This document shows, piece after piece, positions 6,760 to 15,292 of a DNA stretch of 19,375 nucleotides. This DNA comes from Bryobacterales bacterium. GTDB lineage: Bacteria > Acidobacteriota > Terriglobia > Bryobacterales > Bryobacteraceae. The stretch is from the NCBI GenBank assembly GCA_020853155.1, contig JADYZL010000058.1, positions 1 through 19,375 of the forward strand, given 5' to 3'. A program made the position numbers and the translations under genes. The notes beneath the pieces were generated by a model. The model saw nothing but the letters and a program-made list of their open reading frames with translations. It had not been told where the DNA came from and searched no databases. Within the stretch, counting starts at the first letter, position 1. The number at the start of each line of letters is the position of its first letter.

Positions 6760-8109
6760 ATGAGTGCGCCGTTGCAACACCGAACCGGTATGCCATACTC
6801 CGCGAGCCCCGCGAGAGTGGTCGTCGTTGGCGCGGGCCCTGCCGGAATGCAGGCGGCGTGGGCGGCGGCGAGCTCGGGCACGAAGGTCACGCTCATCGAC
6901 GCCAACCCCTCTCCCGGTGGGCAGATCTGGCGGGGCGAACAATCCGTTTCGAGCGCGGGCGCAAGGCTGATCGAGAAGATCCGGAGATCGAATATCCGCT
7001 TCCTTCCCGGTTGCCAGGTGGTGGATGCGCCGCAGCCCGGAACACTGCTGTGCAGTGTCAATGGGGAGCCGGAGTGGATCTCCTACGATAGCCTGGTGAT
7101 CGCTACGGGAGCGCGGGAGCGCTTTCTGCCCTTTCCCGGCTGGACGCTGCCCAACGTGTATGGCGCCGGCGGTCTGCAGGCGATGGCGAGAGGCGGTCTC
7201 GACCTCAGGGGGAAGCGGGTCGTTGTGTGCGGTTCCGGCCCGCTGCTTCTGAGCGCAGCGGCGGCACTGCGTGCGCATGGCGCGGAGATCCCGCTGATTG
7301 CGGAGCAGGCGCCCTTCGCCCACCTGCTCCGCTTCGCCTGGGCGTTCCGCCATCTACCGGCAAGGGTCCTCGATGCCATCGGCTTGGGGAAACGGCTTTT
7401 TGGTGCGGGGTACCGCAGCGGTTGCTATCCCGTTCGCGCGCAAGGCGTCGACCGTGTGCAATCCGTCACCCTTCGCAATAGTACGCAGGAGTGGAGCGTC
7501 CGCTGCGATTACCTTGCTTGCAGTTTCGGTCTCGCGCCCAACCTGGAACTGCCGCTGCTTCTTGGCTGCCGTATCGACGCCGGTTTCGCAGCCGTCAATG
7601 AGTGGCAGGAGACTTCCGTTCCGGGCGTCTATTGCGCCGGTGAAGTGACGGGCATCGGCGGAGCGGATCAGGCTCTAGCGGAAGGCGAGATTGCGGGGCT
7701 CGCCGCGAGCCATGCAAAGACCGCTCCGGAATTGCGGGAGCGGGCAACTCCCCGGTTTCAGGAACGCGAACGATGCCGGCGCTTCGCCTCCGCGATGGCC
7801 GTTTGCTTCGCCCTGCGTCCGGAGTTGCGCTCCATTGCAATGCCGGAAACCATCGTCTGCCGATGTGAAGACATCCGTATGGATCAAATCGCCGGCCACA
7901 AGTCCTGGCGCGAGGCACAACTGCAGACGCGCCTCGGCGCGGGGCATTGCCAGGGGCGGGTGTGCGGCGCGGCCGTTGGCTTTCTTCTAGGTTGGCCCGC
8001 GGAACCCATCACTCCTCCTCTCTTCCGGGTTACGGAGAACTTCATGGCGTGTGCCGGCGCTGCGGCGGGAGTGACGCCCGATCCCGCTTCAAATCCGTCG
8101 AAACAATAA
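6760..8109 (+). CDS. FAD/NAD(P)-dependent oxidoreductase, HcnB / opine oxidase subunit A-like
   Basis: A 449-residue two-dinucleotide-binding flavoprotein. An FAD-binding GAGPAG (24-29) lies near the N-terminus and is followed by GGQIWRGE. ATGARERFLPFPGW and a second nucleotide fold (VVVCGSGPLLL) lie mid-protein, and GVYCAGEVTGIGGADQAL forms the C-terminal FAD motif. The C-terminus carries a BFD-like [2Fe-2S] site, Cys367-x-Cys369 and Cys397-x4-Cys402. This architecture matches HcnB/OoxA/D-hydroxyproline dehydrogenase subunits, which pass electrons from amine or imino-acid oxidation to the respiratory chain. The ATG at 6760 is chosen over an upstream frame extension because it sits one base after the preceding stop and behind a GGAAAGGGA ribosome binding site. 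The substrate is not determinable here. Confidence 0.88.
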   Translation: MSAPLQHRTGMPYSASPARVVVVGAGPAGMQAAWAAASSGTKVTLIDANPSPGGQIWRGEQSVSSAGARLIEKIRRSNIRFLPGCQVVDAPQPGTLLCSVNGEPEWISYDSLVIATGARERFLPFPGWTLPNVYGAGGLQAMARGGLDLRGKRVVVCGSGPLLLSAAAALRAHGAEIPLIAEQAPFAHLLRFAWAFRHLPARVLDAIGLGKRLFGAGYRSGCYPVRAQGVDRVQSVTLRNSTQEWSVRCDYLACSFGLAPNLELPLLLGCRIDAGFAAVNEWQETSVPGVYCAGEVTGIGGADQALAEGEIAGLAASHAKTAPELRERATPRFQERERCRRFASAMAVCFALRPELRSIAMPETIVCRCEDIRMDQIAGHKSWREAQLQTRLGAGHCQGRVCGAAVGFLLGWPAEPITPPLFRVTENFMACAGAAAGVTPDPASNPSKQ

Positions 8110-8190
8110 GCGAAGTGCGGACATCCAATCTGGCGTGCCGGCACGAGGCACTGGGAAGAGTGTGAGCACGAGACAAAAGGAATAAACAGT

Positions 8191-8874
8191 ATGAATAAGT
8201 TTCTTGGAATGGTGTTCCTGGTTCTCCTGACGGCTGGGAGTCTTTTCGGCCAAACGGAAGAACAGAAGCGGTTGACCGAGGCAACCGATGTATTGAATAT
8301 CCTCTTGCAGGGCGGAGACCAGGCGATCCCGCAGGAGCTTCTCGACAAAGGAGAATGCGTGGTGGTGATCCCCGGCATGATCAAGGGAGCCTTTATCGTG
8401 GGTGGCCAATATGGCCGCGGCTTCGTCTCCTGCCGCAAGAAGTCCGGCCAGGGCTGGTCGGCGCCCGGCGCGGTGCGTCTGGAGGGGGGCAGTATCGGGT
8501 TTCAGATCGGCGGGCAGGCGACGGACATCATTCTTCTCGTCATGAACCGGAAAGGCGCCGAGAAGATGATGACCAGCAAGTTCACTCTTGGTGGAGACGT
8601 CTCCGTTGCGGCCGGTCCGGTAGGCCGAACCTCCACCGCGGAAACCGATGCGTTGCTGCGTGCGGAGATTCTTTCCTGGTCCCGTTCCCGCGGCGTTTTC
8701 GCGGGCATTTCGCTGAAGGGCTCCACGCTTCGCGAAGACAACACCGCGATCGAGGCCCTCTATGGCAAGAAGTATCGGAACCGGGACATCGTCGCGAGCG
8801 GCCTTGCCGTTCCAGAAGCGGCCAAGCCCTTGATTGCGGCGCTTAACAAGTACTCCTCCCGGAAAAGCAAGTAG
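8191..8874 (+). CDS. Secreted SYLF-domain (Ysc84/DUF500) lipid-binding protein
   Basis: A 227-residue protein with a Sec signal peptide (about 1-20, MNKFLGMVFLVLLTAGSLFG) followed by a complete SYLF domain. Family landmarks are IPQELLDKGECVVVIPGMIKG, GGQYGRGFVSCR, a WSAP segment, GSIGFQIGGQATDIILLVMN, GGDVSVAAGPVGR and SRSRGVFAGISLKG. SYLF domains bind phosphoinositides in eukaryotes; in bacteria they are periplasmic or surface proteins of unknown role. The ATG at 8191 has AAAGGA nine bases upstream. The gene is 81 bases after the flavoprotein gene, possibly independent, and is followed by a strong hairpin at 8894-8930. Confidence 0.92.
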   Translation: MNKFLGMVFLVLLTAGSLFGQTEEQKRLTEATDVLNILLQGGDQAIPQELLDKGECVVVIPGMIKGAFIVGGQYGRGFVSCRKKSGQGWSAPGAVRLEGGSIGFQIGGQATDIILLVMNRKGAEKMMTSKFTLGGDVSVAAGPVGRTSTAETDALLRAEILSWSRSRGVFAGISLKGSTLREDNTAIEALYGKKYRNRDIVASGLAVPEAAKPLIAALNKYSSRKSK

Positions 8875-8893
8875 CCGTCCTCGATCCAATCCC

Positions 8894-8930
8894 CGGCGGA
8901 ATGGCCACGCGGAAAGCGGCCATTCCGCCG
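8894..8930. terminator. Perfect 13-bp-stem hairpin, probable bidirectional terminator
   Basis: CGGCGGAATGGCC (8894-8906) is perfectly complementary to GGCCATTCCGCCG (8918-8930) around an 11-base loop. It lies between the convergent ends of the SYLF gene (stop at 8874) and the GH57-like gene (stop at 8948). On the plus strand it is followed by CTTTC rather than a long U-tract. Its position and strength support a shared terminator. Confidence 0.75.
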
Positions 8931-8947
8931 CTTTCAATTCAAGCCTG

Positions 8948-11104
8948 CTATCTTGCCGTTACGCCCCACTCCGCAGCGTCGAGAAGCCGCCCAGCATCGC
9001 CGACATACGTGATGTGATCGTCAACCCGGAACTCCTCCCATCCGAGCGTGGGCGCGGAGGCAACGGCGTTGTCATGCTCCCAGAGCGAGACCTGAAAGCG
9101 AAGCACCTCTCCCAGCCGCATCCCGAGCCCCCGCAGAGGAAGTCGAAGGTCGGCTACATCCTCCACTACCGCGAGCGTCTGTCCCGCCTCTCCGGAGAAG
9201 GTTGGCACCGCCAGTCTCGAATCCAGCCGCGTTTCTCCTTCGGCGGATACGGCAATGCGGAACCACGAAATCATTTGCTCTCCCTCGCTGGCGTGGAGCA
9301 CCCCCTGCAACTCAAAATGGCGCAGCATCTCCTTGGCCGGAGCCGGCAGAGCTACCCGGAAGTATGCATTCACACTATCCGCGCCGAAGTAGACGCCGCT
9401 CAATCGCCGAAGGACATCCCGGGAGCATCCCCCCTCCTCTCGATTCCGGAAAAAGCCGGAACCACTCCAGGAATGATAGGAACTCGTCTTGCCGTCGAGA
9501 GCAGGGGAGATCTCCAGGCTCGGGCCGATCGAGGTGACCTTCACCTCGCAGGGAAGCAGCGCCTCCTGAAACCAGGGTGGCCGGGGAACATCCAAACTGC
9601 GGTACACACTATCGAGGTGCGCGCGGAACAGGCTTTCGGTCTTGCGCTGCGTGAAGGCGTCGAGGCCGTTCTCCATGGCCGCCATCCATTCCACGCTTTC
9701 GAGCACCAGAATCGAGGCTCTCGCGTCGGTAAGCCGCTCGGGAGGTAGCGTCTTCCACGCCCGGACGTTCTGAAACTGCTCGCGTGCGTGCGTCAGCGCC
9801 TTCCAATAGAACGGTCTTGCCTCCGCGCTCCAGGAGGCAAGGCCGCGGGAGCGGCGGGAAAACGCGCGAATGGAATCGAGTGTGCGGCGAGGCATTGTCT
9901 CCATTGCGGACTTCAATGTAGAGCCCCGCATTGGGCCTGAGGGCCCCTCCTCTTGCAACCCCGCCAGCCGGGAAAGCACCCCGCGCCAGAATGCCATTCG
10001 TTCCGTGTGTTCGCTGGGCCCATCCAAAGACAGGTCCACATCAAGAGTCAGAGCGGCGCCCTCATCCGGGCAATCCCGCGCCACGGCGTCCACCCTCTCC
10101 CAGAGATCGTCGAGCGCCTTTGTGGCGCTGAGGCGCGGGTAGAGGAAGCGCATTTGCCCCTCGATCTCCGCGTGGGTGAATAGAAGTTCGCTCCCGCGAT
10201 ACGTCCAGCACGCGCCCAACTCCTGTCCGGATGGCAGGCGGCCCAGGGATTCCCGAAGCACGCGGGAACTCGCAACTGCCGCGCGAAGGCACACCTCCTG
10301 CAAAAGCGCGGCCGTCTGCTCGCAGCATCCGCCCTCCGGCAGATAGAGAATCGACGGCCAAGCCCCGAAGTTCAGATACTGTACGCGCGGCCCCCGCACC
10401 AACTGTGCGCGCGCGTCTTCCGGGTAAGAATACGCGGTGGACTCTCTCTGAAGCAGCGGAAGCACCACCCGGTGCAGCGGCGCACCCAGAAACTCAATCT
10501 CACCCGCCCTGCAACGTTTCCGTAGCAATTGCAAGCACTCGCGCATCGCTTCCAGTTGGAGGTCAACCAAGCTGGCTGCATCTTCGGGTTGAAACGATTC
10601 GCCCGCCACGGCCTTCCGGCTCAACTCCGGTACTCGGGCTTGCAGCGATTCATCCATCCAGCCCAGTTGGACGAGAGCCTGGAGATCTTGCAATTCGCCC
10701 TTGCTCAGGGTTTCAATAAATCGGGAATCGATGCCGCGGTGTGCCTGCCAGCGGAGCCAAAGCGAGTGCCAGCGCGGGAAGGGCTTTGCGATTGCCTCCG
10801 GAGTGGCGCTGAAGGCCAACCCCACCAGATCTTCGATCTCGGCACGCTGCAGATCCACCGCCGGTTTGCGGTGAATGCCGAGCATGGATTCTCGCGTCGC
10901 CTTGAGCGTGCTCTGCTCCAGGCGCCGCAATAGATCCGGAGAAGCGGCGATCGTGAGCGGCGCCGTGGGGAACTCTTCCGTGAGGCGCAGGAACGGGAGG
11001 TAGCACCGCAAGGTGTGAATTCGGTTCCACGGAAGCGCGAACTGCCGCTGCGTGGGGTGCCAGCCATTCGGACGGTGCATACTCCAGATGACGCACAGTT
11101 TCAT
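8948..11104 (-). CDS. Glycoside hydrolase family 57-like protein
   Basis: A 718-residue protein with GH57 organisation. A short first strand ends in MHRPNGW (His10, where GH57 enzymes have HQP). LPWNRIHTLRCYLPF follows, then GEIEFLGAPLHRVVLPLL (201-218, motif 2). LYLPEGGC carries Glu257 at the place of the catalytic nucleophile. TLDVDLSLDGPSEH holds candidate acid/base aspartates 355 and 361. The ASILVLESVEWMAA...FRAHLDSVYRSLDVPRPPWF stretch matches the helical GH57 region that normally reads SDWFWW. The last 200 residues resemble the beta-sandwich tail of large GH57 proteins. Such enzymes act on alpha-glucans. The ATG at 11104 overlaps the upstream stop as ATGA, with GGGGAAGAG before it; the longer frame from 11197 lies inside the upstream gene. 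Hydrolase activity is not assured given the motif changes. Confidence 0.8.
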   Translation of the reverse strand: MKLCVIWSMHRPNGWHPTQRQFALPWNRIHTLRCYLPFLRLTEEFPTAPLTIAASPDLLRRLEQSTLKATRESMLGIHRKPAVDLQRAEIEDLVGLAFSATPEAIAKPFPRWHSLWLRWQAHRGIDSRFIETLSKGELQDLQALVQLGWMDESLQARVPELSRKAVAGESFQPEDAASLVDLQLEAMRECLQLLRKRCRAGEIEFLGAPLHRVVLPLLQRESTAYSYPEDARAQLVRGPRVQYLNFGAWPSILYLPEGGCCEQTAALLQEVCLRAAVASSRVLRESLGRLPSGQELGACWTYRGSELLFTHAEIEGQMRFLYPRLSATKALDDLWERVDAVARDCPDEGAALTLDVDLSLDGPSEHTERMAFWRGVLSRLAGLQEEGPSGPMRGSTLKSAMETMPRRTLDSIRAFSRRSRGLASWSAEARPFYWKALTHAREQFQNVRAWKTLPPERLTDARASILVLESVEWMAAMENGLDAFTQRKTESLFRAHLDSVYRSLDVPRPPWFQEALLPCEVKVTSIGPSLEISPALDGKTSSYHSWSGSGFFRNREEGGCSRDVLRRLSGVYFGADSVNAYFRVALPAPAKEMLRHFELQGVLHASEGEQMISWFRIAVSAEGETRLDSRLAVPTFSGEAGQTLAVVEDVADLRLPLRGLGMRLGEVLRFQVSLWEHDNAVASAPTLGWEEFRVDDHITYVGDAGRLLDAAEWGVTAR

Positions 11105-13425
11105 GGCAGACTCTTCCCCGTGGCGTTCGCCGCTTCGGCAGGCGCTTCCGCCTTGACGTACGGGCGCGCATCCGGTTGCGTTTCGAACGCGGTCCACATG
11201 GGGAACGATCCTGCATCGAACTGCGTCATCGGGCGCAATCCCAAAATCAATTCCATGGTCCGCAAGGCGGAGGTGGTGTTGTAGAAGTTCGAATCCACCG
11301 CGCCGCGCCGCGCGTAGGGTGAAATAACGAAGACCGGGCTGCGATGGCCATTGACGTGATCCCCTCCCTCCTGGCCGCTCACTTCGATCACGAAGATGGC
11401 GGTGTCGTTCCAGAAGCGGCTCTTTGAAATCGCTTCCACCAGCATCCCCAATGCAAGGTCGTTATCGGCAACCAACTCCGCCGGCGTCTGCATTTCTCCG
11501 GCCGGGTTATCAGACCGGCCGTTGCCCAGGCGTATCAATAGCAGTTGCGGCATGGAGCCTGTCTTTTCAAATCCGGCCAGGTCTTCAAGAACCGTTTCTA
11601 CACGATCCGTGTCGCGGTAGTGCAAATCAACGGCACGGTACTTGCGATTGGTGACTTTTTCCAGAACCGGATCCTGCACGCGGGCGATCTGCGTTCCGTC
11701 CGGGAGAGGCTTCGCATGATTCTCGCTCCACCAGCCGTAGTTGCGCAGGGTGACGCCGGCCAGCGAAGCGTTCGTCCACAAATAGCCTCCCGGTGGCGTG
11801 GCCGCCGCTTCCCCGCCTTCACCGCTATCGTGTATCCGGCGGCCGCCGTCGTGGCTCAGGGCCATGCGCCTCACGAAGTCCGGTGCGATGGCGGCGCCGG
11901 ACCAGCTTGCGCCATCCGCGATGCGATCCCCATTCGCGTAGAAGTTATCGAAGAGCACAAATTCGCGAGCCAGTTTGTGATGGTTCGGCGTGATGCTCTC
12001 GCCGAACACCGCGAGCGAGCGAGATCCCCTGCCTTGCGGAAGATCGCCCAGGACCTGGTCATAAGTAAGATTCCCCTTGAGCACGTAGACAACGTGCTTT
12101 ATGGGCGAAGCTTGTCCCGCCGCATTCGGGATCGGATTCCCTGCCGGAACCCTCGCGTCGATCAGCCGCTCATCGCGATACGGCGAATTTTGCAGGACCT
12201 CCCGGGTGAGCGAAACGAGGCGTTCCGGATCGAGCGCATCGATAATCGAAGCCGTTCCCGTTCGCCGCGGCGGGTTTGATCCCTTCGCGTTGCCGGCGGA
12301 GCGGGGCTCCTGCGAGTTCATCACCATCAACCTGTCCCCGGAAAGCACGCGCGCCGCCAGTGGGTACTCGCCCACCGGCACAAAGCCCAATACCTGGGCT
12401 CGCGCGCTCTTCACATCCACGACCCCCACCGCATTCGCGTCGGAACATACCACATGCAGCCATTTCTTGCGTGGGTTGTAGGCCAGTGCGCTGGGTGTGA
12501 TGCCCACGGGTTGCCACTGCGTCATGGAAAGGTTGATGGTCTCATGCAGTTCGAGAGAACCGTTTTCCTGCACTCCAAGCACATAGGCGTTGTTCGTGTT
12601 CCCGGCGGTGACAAAGATCCGCGCGACATAGGGCAGGGGCATCGCCGTCTCCGCCGCACCCGCCTCCTCCCCGGGTTCCCGTTCCACTCTTCCCGGCACG
12701 AAGAGCATGTCCGTGGTGTGCGGCGCGAGGGGGAGCTTATCCACCAATTCTCCCTTGGCGCTCCGGTGCCGGTAGATGGTCCCATCGGCCCAGGAACTCA
12801 CGTAAAGATACGCGCCATCGGGATGCGGCACGATCCGGTAGGGGCGGCGGCCGGTTCCGAAGCGATCTTCCACCTTGCCGGTATCGAGGTTGATCACATC
12901 AATTCCATTCCGAAAAAGGCGTGCCGCGTAGAGACGCTTGCCATCCGGCGCGAGGGCGACATCGCCAACGAAATCTTCCTGCGTCCGCCGCGCGGGCTCC
13001 ACCAGATCGATGCGGCGAGCCAGCGTGAGCGCCCCGTTTGCGAATCGAAATTCGAAGACCGCGCCTTCCGAGCCACCACCCACATACACCCGGTCCCCTC
13101 TCGGATGAATGGCAAGGCCCAGCCATCCGCCGGGCACGGGGATGCGGCTTCGTTCCTTGAGGGTGTCTTCTTCAAGCACGATCAGGGAAGGGGGATTGGG
13201 CCCGCCGCAGAGCACGATCAAATACTTGCCGTCCGGCGTCGCCACGCTCGCCATGGGCATCGTGTCCAATGGGATCTGTTTCCCTTCCGGTTTCACCCTC
13301 CAGCCATTCACCAACCGGTAAGAGCCTCCGGGGAGTTCGCCGGGCTCTAATCGCGGCGGTGTTTGCGCGGCCAGACCAACGATTCCGGCAAAGAGAACGG
13401 CAGCGGCGAAGTGTGAGAGTTTCAT
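11101..13425 (-). CDS. Fused YncE-like beta-propeller / phosphoesterase (alkaline phosphatase superfamily) protein
   Basis: A 774-residue secreted protein. A signal peptide (1-20, MKLSHFAAAVLFAGIVGLAA) leads into a YncE-type propeller with repeated strands such as MASVATPDGKYLIV, LAIHPRGDRVYVGG and VALAPDGKRLYAARL. From about residue 440 a phosphoesterase-family domain follows: PIKHVVYVLKGNLTYDQVLG, ITPNHHKLAREFVLFDNFYANG, DHVNGHRSPVFVISPYARRG and LRTMELILGLRPMTQFDA. The order matches the fusion known as bifunctional YncE/alkaline phosphatase family protein. Metal-ligand positions look altered: Gly451 replaces the usual Glu of ENRTYD, Ala506-Ser507 replaces HN of DGHNW, and Val682-Ser683 replaces the Asp pair of EDDxQ. 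ATG 13425 is chosen for its signal peptide. It starts 41 bases after nadE and overlaps the GH57-like gene. Confidence 0.88.
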   Translation of the reverse strand: MKLSHFAAAVLFAGIVGLAAQTPPRLEPGELPGGSYRLVNGWRVKPEGKQIPLDTMPMASVATPDGKYLIVLCGGPNPPSLIVLEEDTLKERSRIPVPGGWLGLAIHPRGDRVYVGGGSEGAVFEFRFANGALTLARRIDLVEPARRTQEDFVGDVALAPDGKRLYAARLFRNGIDVINLDTGKVEDRFGTGRRPYRIVPHPDGAYLYVSSWADGTIYRHRSAKGELVDKLPLAPHTTDMLFVPGRVEREPGEEAGAAETAMPLPYVARIFVTAGNTNNAYVLGVQENGSLELHETINLSMTQWQPVGITPSALAYNPRKKWLHVVCSDANAVGVVDVKSARAQVLGFVPVGEYPLAARVLSGDRLMVMNSQEPRSAGNAKGSNPPRRTGTASIIDALDPERLVSLTREVLQNSPYRDERLIDARVPAGNPIPNAAGQASPIKHVVYVLKGNLTYDQVLGDLPQGRGSRSLAVFGESITPNHHKLAREFVLFDNFYANGDRIADGASWSGAAIAPDFVRRMALSHDGGRRIHDSGEGGEAAATPPGGYLWTNASLAGVTLRNYGWWSENHAKPLPDGTQIARVQDPVLEKVTNRKYRAVDLHYRDTDRVETVLEDLAGFEKTGSMPQLLLIRLGNGRSDNPAGEMQTPAELVADNDLALGMLVEAISKSRFWNDTAIFVIEVSGQEGGDHVNGHRSPVFVISPYARRGAVDSNFYNTTSALRTMELILGLRPMTQFDAGSFPMWTAFETQPDARPYVKAEAPAEAANATGKSLP

Positions 13426-13465
13426 GGCGATAGGAAGCTTGTTGCTCTGCGGGGTTCCCCGGCCG

Positions 13466-15115
13466 CTATTCTCGAAATCGCTGGGCGATCGGAAATCGTC
13501 TGCCCATGCCAAACGCCTTCGTTGTCACTTTCAAGCCGGGAGCGGCCTGATGGCGCTTGTATTCGTTGAGATCCACCTTCCGGATGATGTCGCGCACGAG
13601 GTCTTCCGGCAAATGTTGCGCGGCGGCGATCTCCGCCGGACCTTCGAAATTCTCGACGTAAGCCTTCAGGATCGGGTCAAGCACTTCGTAGGGTGGCAAG
13701 GAATCGCTATCCTTCTGGTCTGGACGCAATTCCGCGGATGGCGGCTTCGTCATGATGCTGCCCGGAATCGTATTCCCGTGACGCCCGTTTGCGATCTCCG
13801 TCAGCCGGTAGGCCAGTGTTTTGGGCACATCGCTGATCACCGCCAGCCCTCCGCACATATCTCCGTACAACGTGCAATAGCCCACCGCCAGTTCGCTCTT
13901 GTTTCCGGTGGTCAGCACTAGTGCGCCCCATTTATTCGAGAGCGACATCAGCGTGAGGCCTCGCAAGCGCGCCTGCAGGTTTTCCTCGGTCACGTCGCGG
14001 GGCGCATCGCCGAAGACAGGGTCCAGCAAACGAAGCATTTCCTCATAGGCGCTCGAAATGGGCAGCACTTCGAAGCGGATTCCCAATCCCACGGCGAGCG
14101 CCCGCGCGTCGGCCAAGCTGTGGCCGGACGAGTAAGGTCCCGGCATGCCGATCCCCGTCACATTCTCCCGGCCGACGGCCTCCACGGCGATTGCCGCCAC
14201 CAGCGTCGAATCGAGGCCGCCGCTCAATCCGATCAGCACCTTTCGAAATCCGCACTTCCGGATGTAATCGCGCGTGCCCAACACGAGCGCGTCGTAGACC
14301 GCCTCGCACTCGTCGGCATGGCTTTCGCGGCGCTCTCCGCGCATCGAATCCACATCGATGCACACCAGGTCTTCCTCGAAACTCCGTGCCGCCGCGACAA
14401 CGTTGCCCTGGGCGTCCGTCGCGAAGCTGCTTCCATCAAACACAAGCTGGTCGTTGCCGCCCACCTGGTTTACCCACACGAGCGGGATCCCGCGCCGCCT
14501 GGCGATTCCACAAAAGAGTTCGCGCCGCGTGTGCCGCTTATCCATCTCAAACGGGGAGGCATTGATGCTGATCAGCAGATCCGCCCCTTCCTGGGCGAGT
14601 TCGTCCACCGGGTTCCGGTCATAGAGCAGCCGCTCCCCGGATTGCAGGTCGTTCCAGGCGTCTTCGCAAATCGTCAGGCCAATCCGTTTTCCCTCGAACG
14701 GGAAGATCGATTGCCGTTCCGCCGCCGCGAAGTGCCGCCATTCGTCGAAGACATCGTAGGTGGGCAACAGCATCTTGTCCTGCCGGAAGATGAGTTGCCC
14801 CCTGTCGATGAGCGCTGCGCTGTTGGTAACCAGCTTCCCTTCGGGCTCGCTGGATGCGCCCACAAACCCGCAAATCACGGCAGTGGACAGTTCCGCGGTT
14901 TCCGCAGCCAAGCGAAGCAATTGTTCATGCGTTCGGCGCACGAAGCTCGGTTTCTCAACCAGGTCGCGTGGAGGATAGCCCGTAATGGAGAGTTCCGGGA
15001 AGACAATCAGCCGTGCCCCCATGGCCGCCGCCTCTTTCGCGGCGCGCACCATGCGGTCGACATTGGCTTCCAGCGCGCCAACGGTAGGGTTAATCTGCCC
15101 AAGGGCGATTCTCAT
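13466..15115 (-). CDS. nadE: Glutamine-dependent NAD+ synthetase
   Basis: A 549-residue two-domain enzyme that amidates nicotinic acid adenine dinucleotide to NAD+ using glutamine and ATP. The N-terminal nitrilase-like glutaminase domain has the full Glu-Lys-Cys triad: Glu41 in VFPELSITGYPPRD, Lys114 in RQDKMLLPTYDVFDE and Cys150 in LTICEDAW. The C-terminal synthetase domain carries the ATP-PPi loop SGGLDS (298-303), and later TTGNKSELAVGYCTLYGDMCGG and TKPPSAELRPDQKD. The end KAFGMGRRFPIAQRF is typical. ATG 15115 is chosen because family proteins begin MRIALGQINPTVG; an in-frame upstream start (15226) adds non-conserved sequence. It heads a likely operon with the YncE/phosphoesterase and GH57-like genes. 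Confidence 0.96.
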   Translation of the reverse strand: MRIALGQINPTVGALEANVDRMVRAAKEAAAMGARLIVFPELSITGYPPRDLVEKPSFVRRTHEQLLRLAAETAELSTAVICGFVGASSEPEGKLVTNSAALIDRGQLIFRQDKMLLPTYDVFDEWRHFAAAERQSIFPFEGKRIGLTICEDAWNDLQSGERLLYDRNPVDELAQEGADLLISINASPFEMDKRHTRRELFCGIARRRGIPLVWVNQVGGNDQLVFDGSSFATDAQGNVVAAARSFEEDLVCIDVDSMRGERRESHADECEAVYDALVLGTRDYIRKCGFRKVLIGLSGGLDSTLVAAIAVEAVGRENVTGIGMPGPYSSGHSLADARALAVGLGIRFEVLPISSAYEEMLRLLDPVFGDAPRDVTEENLQARLRGLTLMSLSNKWGALVLTTGNKSELAVGYCTLYGDMCGGLAVISDVPKTLAYRLTEIANGRHGNTIPGSIMTKPPSAELRPDQKDSDSLPPYEVLDPILKAYVENFEGPAEIAAAQHLPEDLVRDIIRKVDLNEYKRHQAAPGLKVTTKAFGMGRRFPIAQRFRE

Positions 15116-15292
15116 GTGAATTCCCAGTTTAGGATGGATCGGCCATCGGTTCGCGGACCCCGCTTTCTGTCCGGCGGCGCGTCTCCACCCCAATCCCATT
15201 GTACGGAGCGAGCCGGATCGCGCCACAATTGCGCACTACAAGCTGAGGGCGCCTGTAATGGATATGCGCCGTGCGGAGATGAGGGCGCGGAA

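Noticed and set aside
11281..11300. GTTCGAATCC resembling a tRNA T-loop
   Set aside because: It lies within the intact YncE/phosphoesterase coding sequence (encoding VDSNF) and no cloverleaf surrounds it.
13426..13512. Longer start for the YncE/phosphoesterase protein
   Set aside because: It would bury the signal peptide beginning at 13425 and overlap the nadE 3' end.
14120..15292. Long plus-strand extension upstream of the AAA fragment
   Set aside because: This frame is antisense to nadE, whose catalytic motifs are all intact; only the part from 15293 resembles a protein family.
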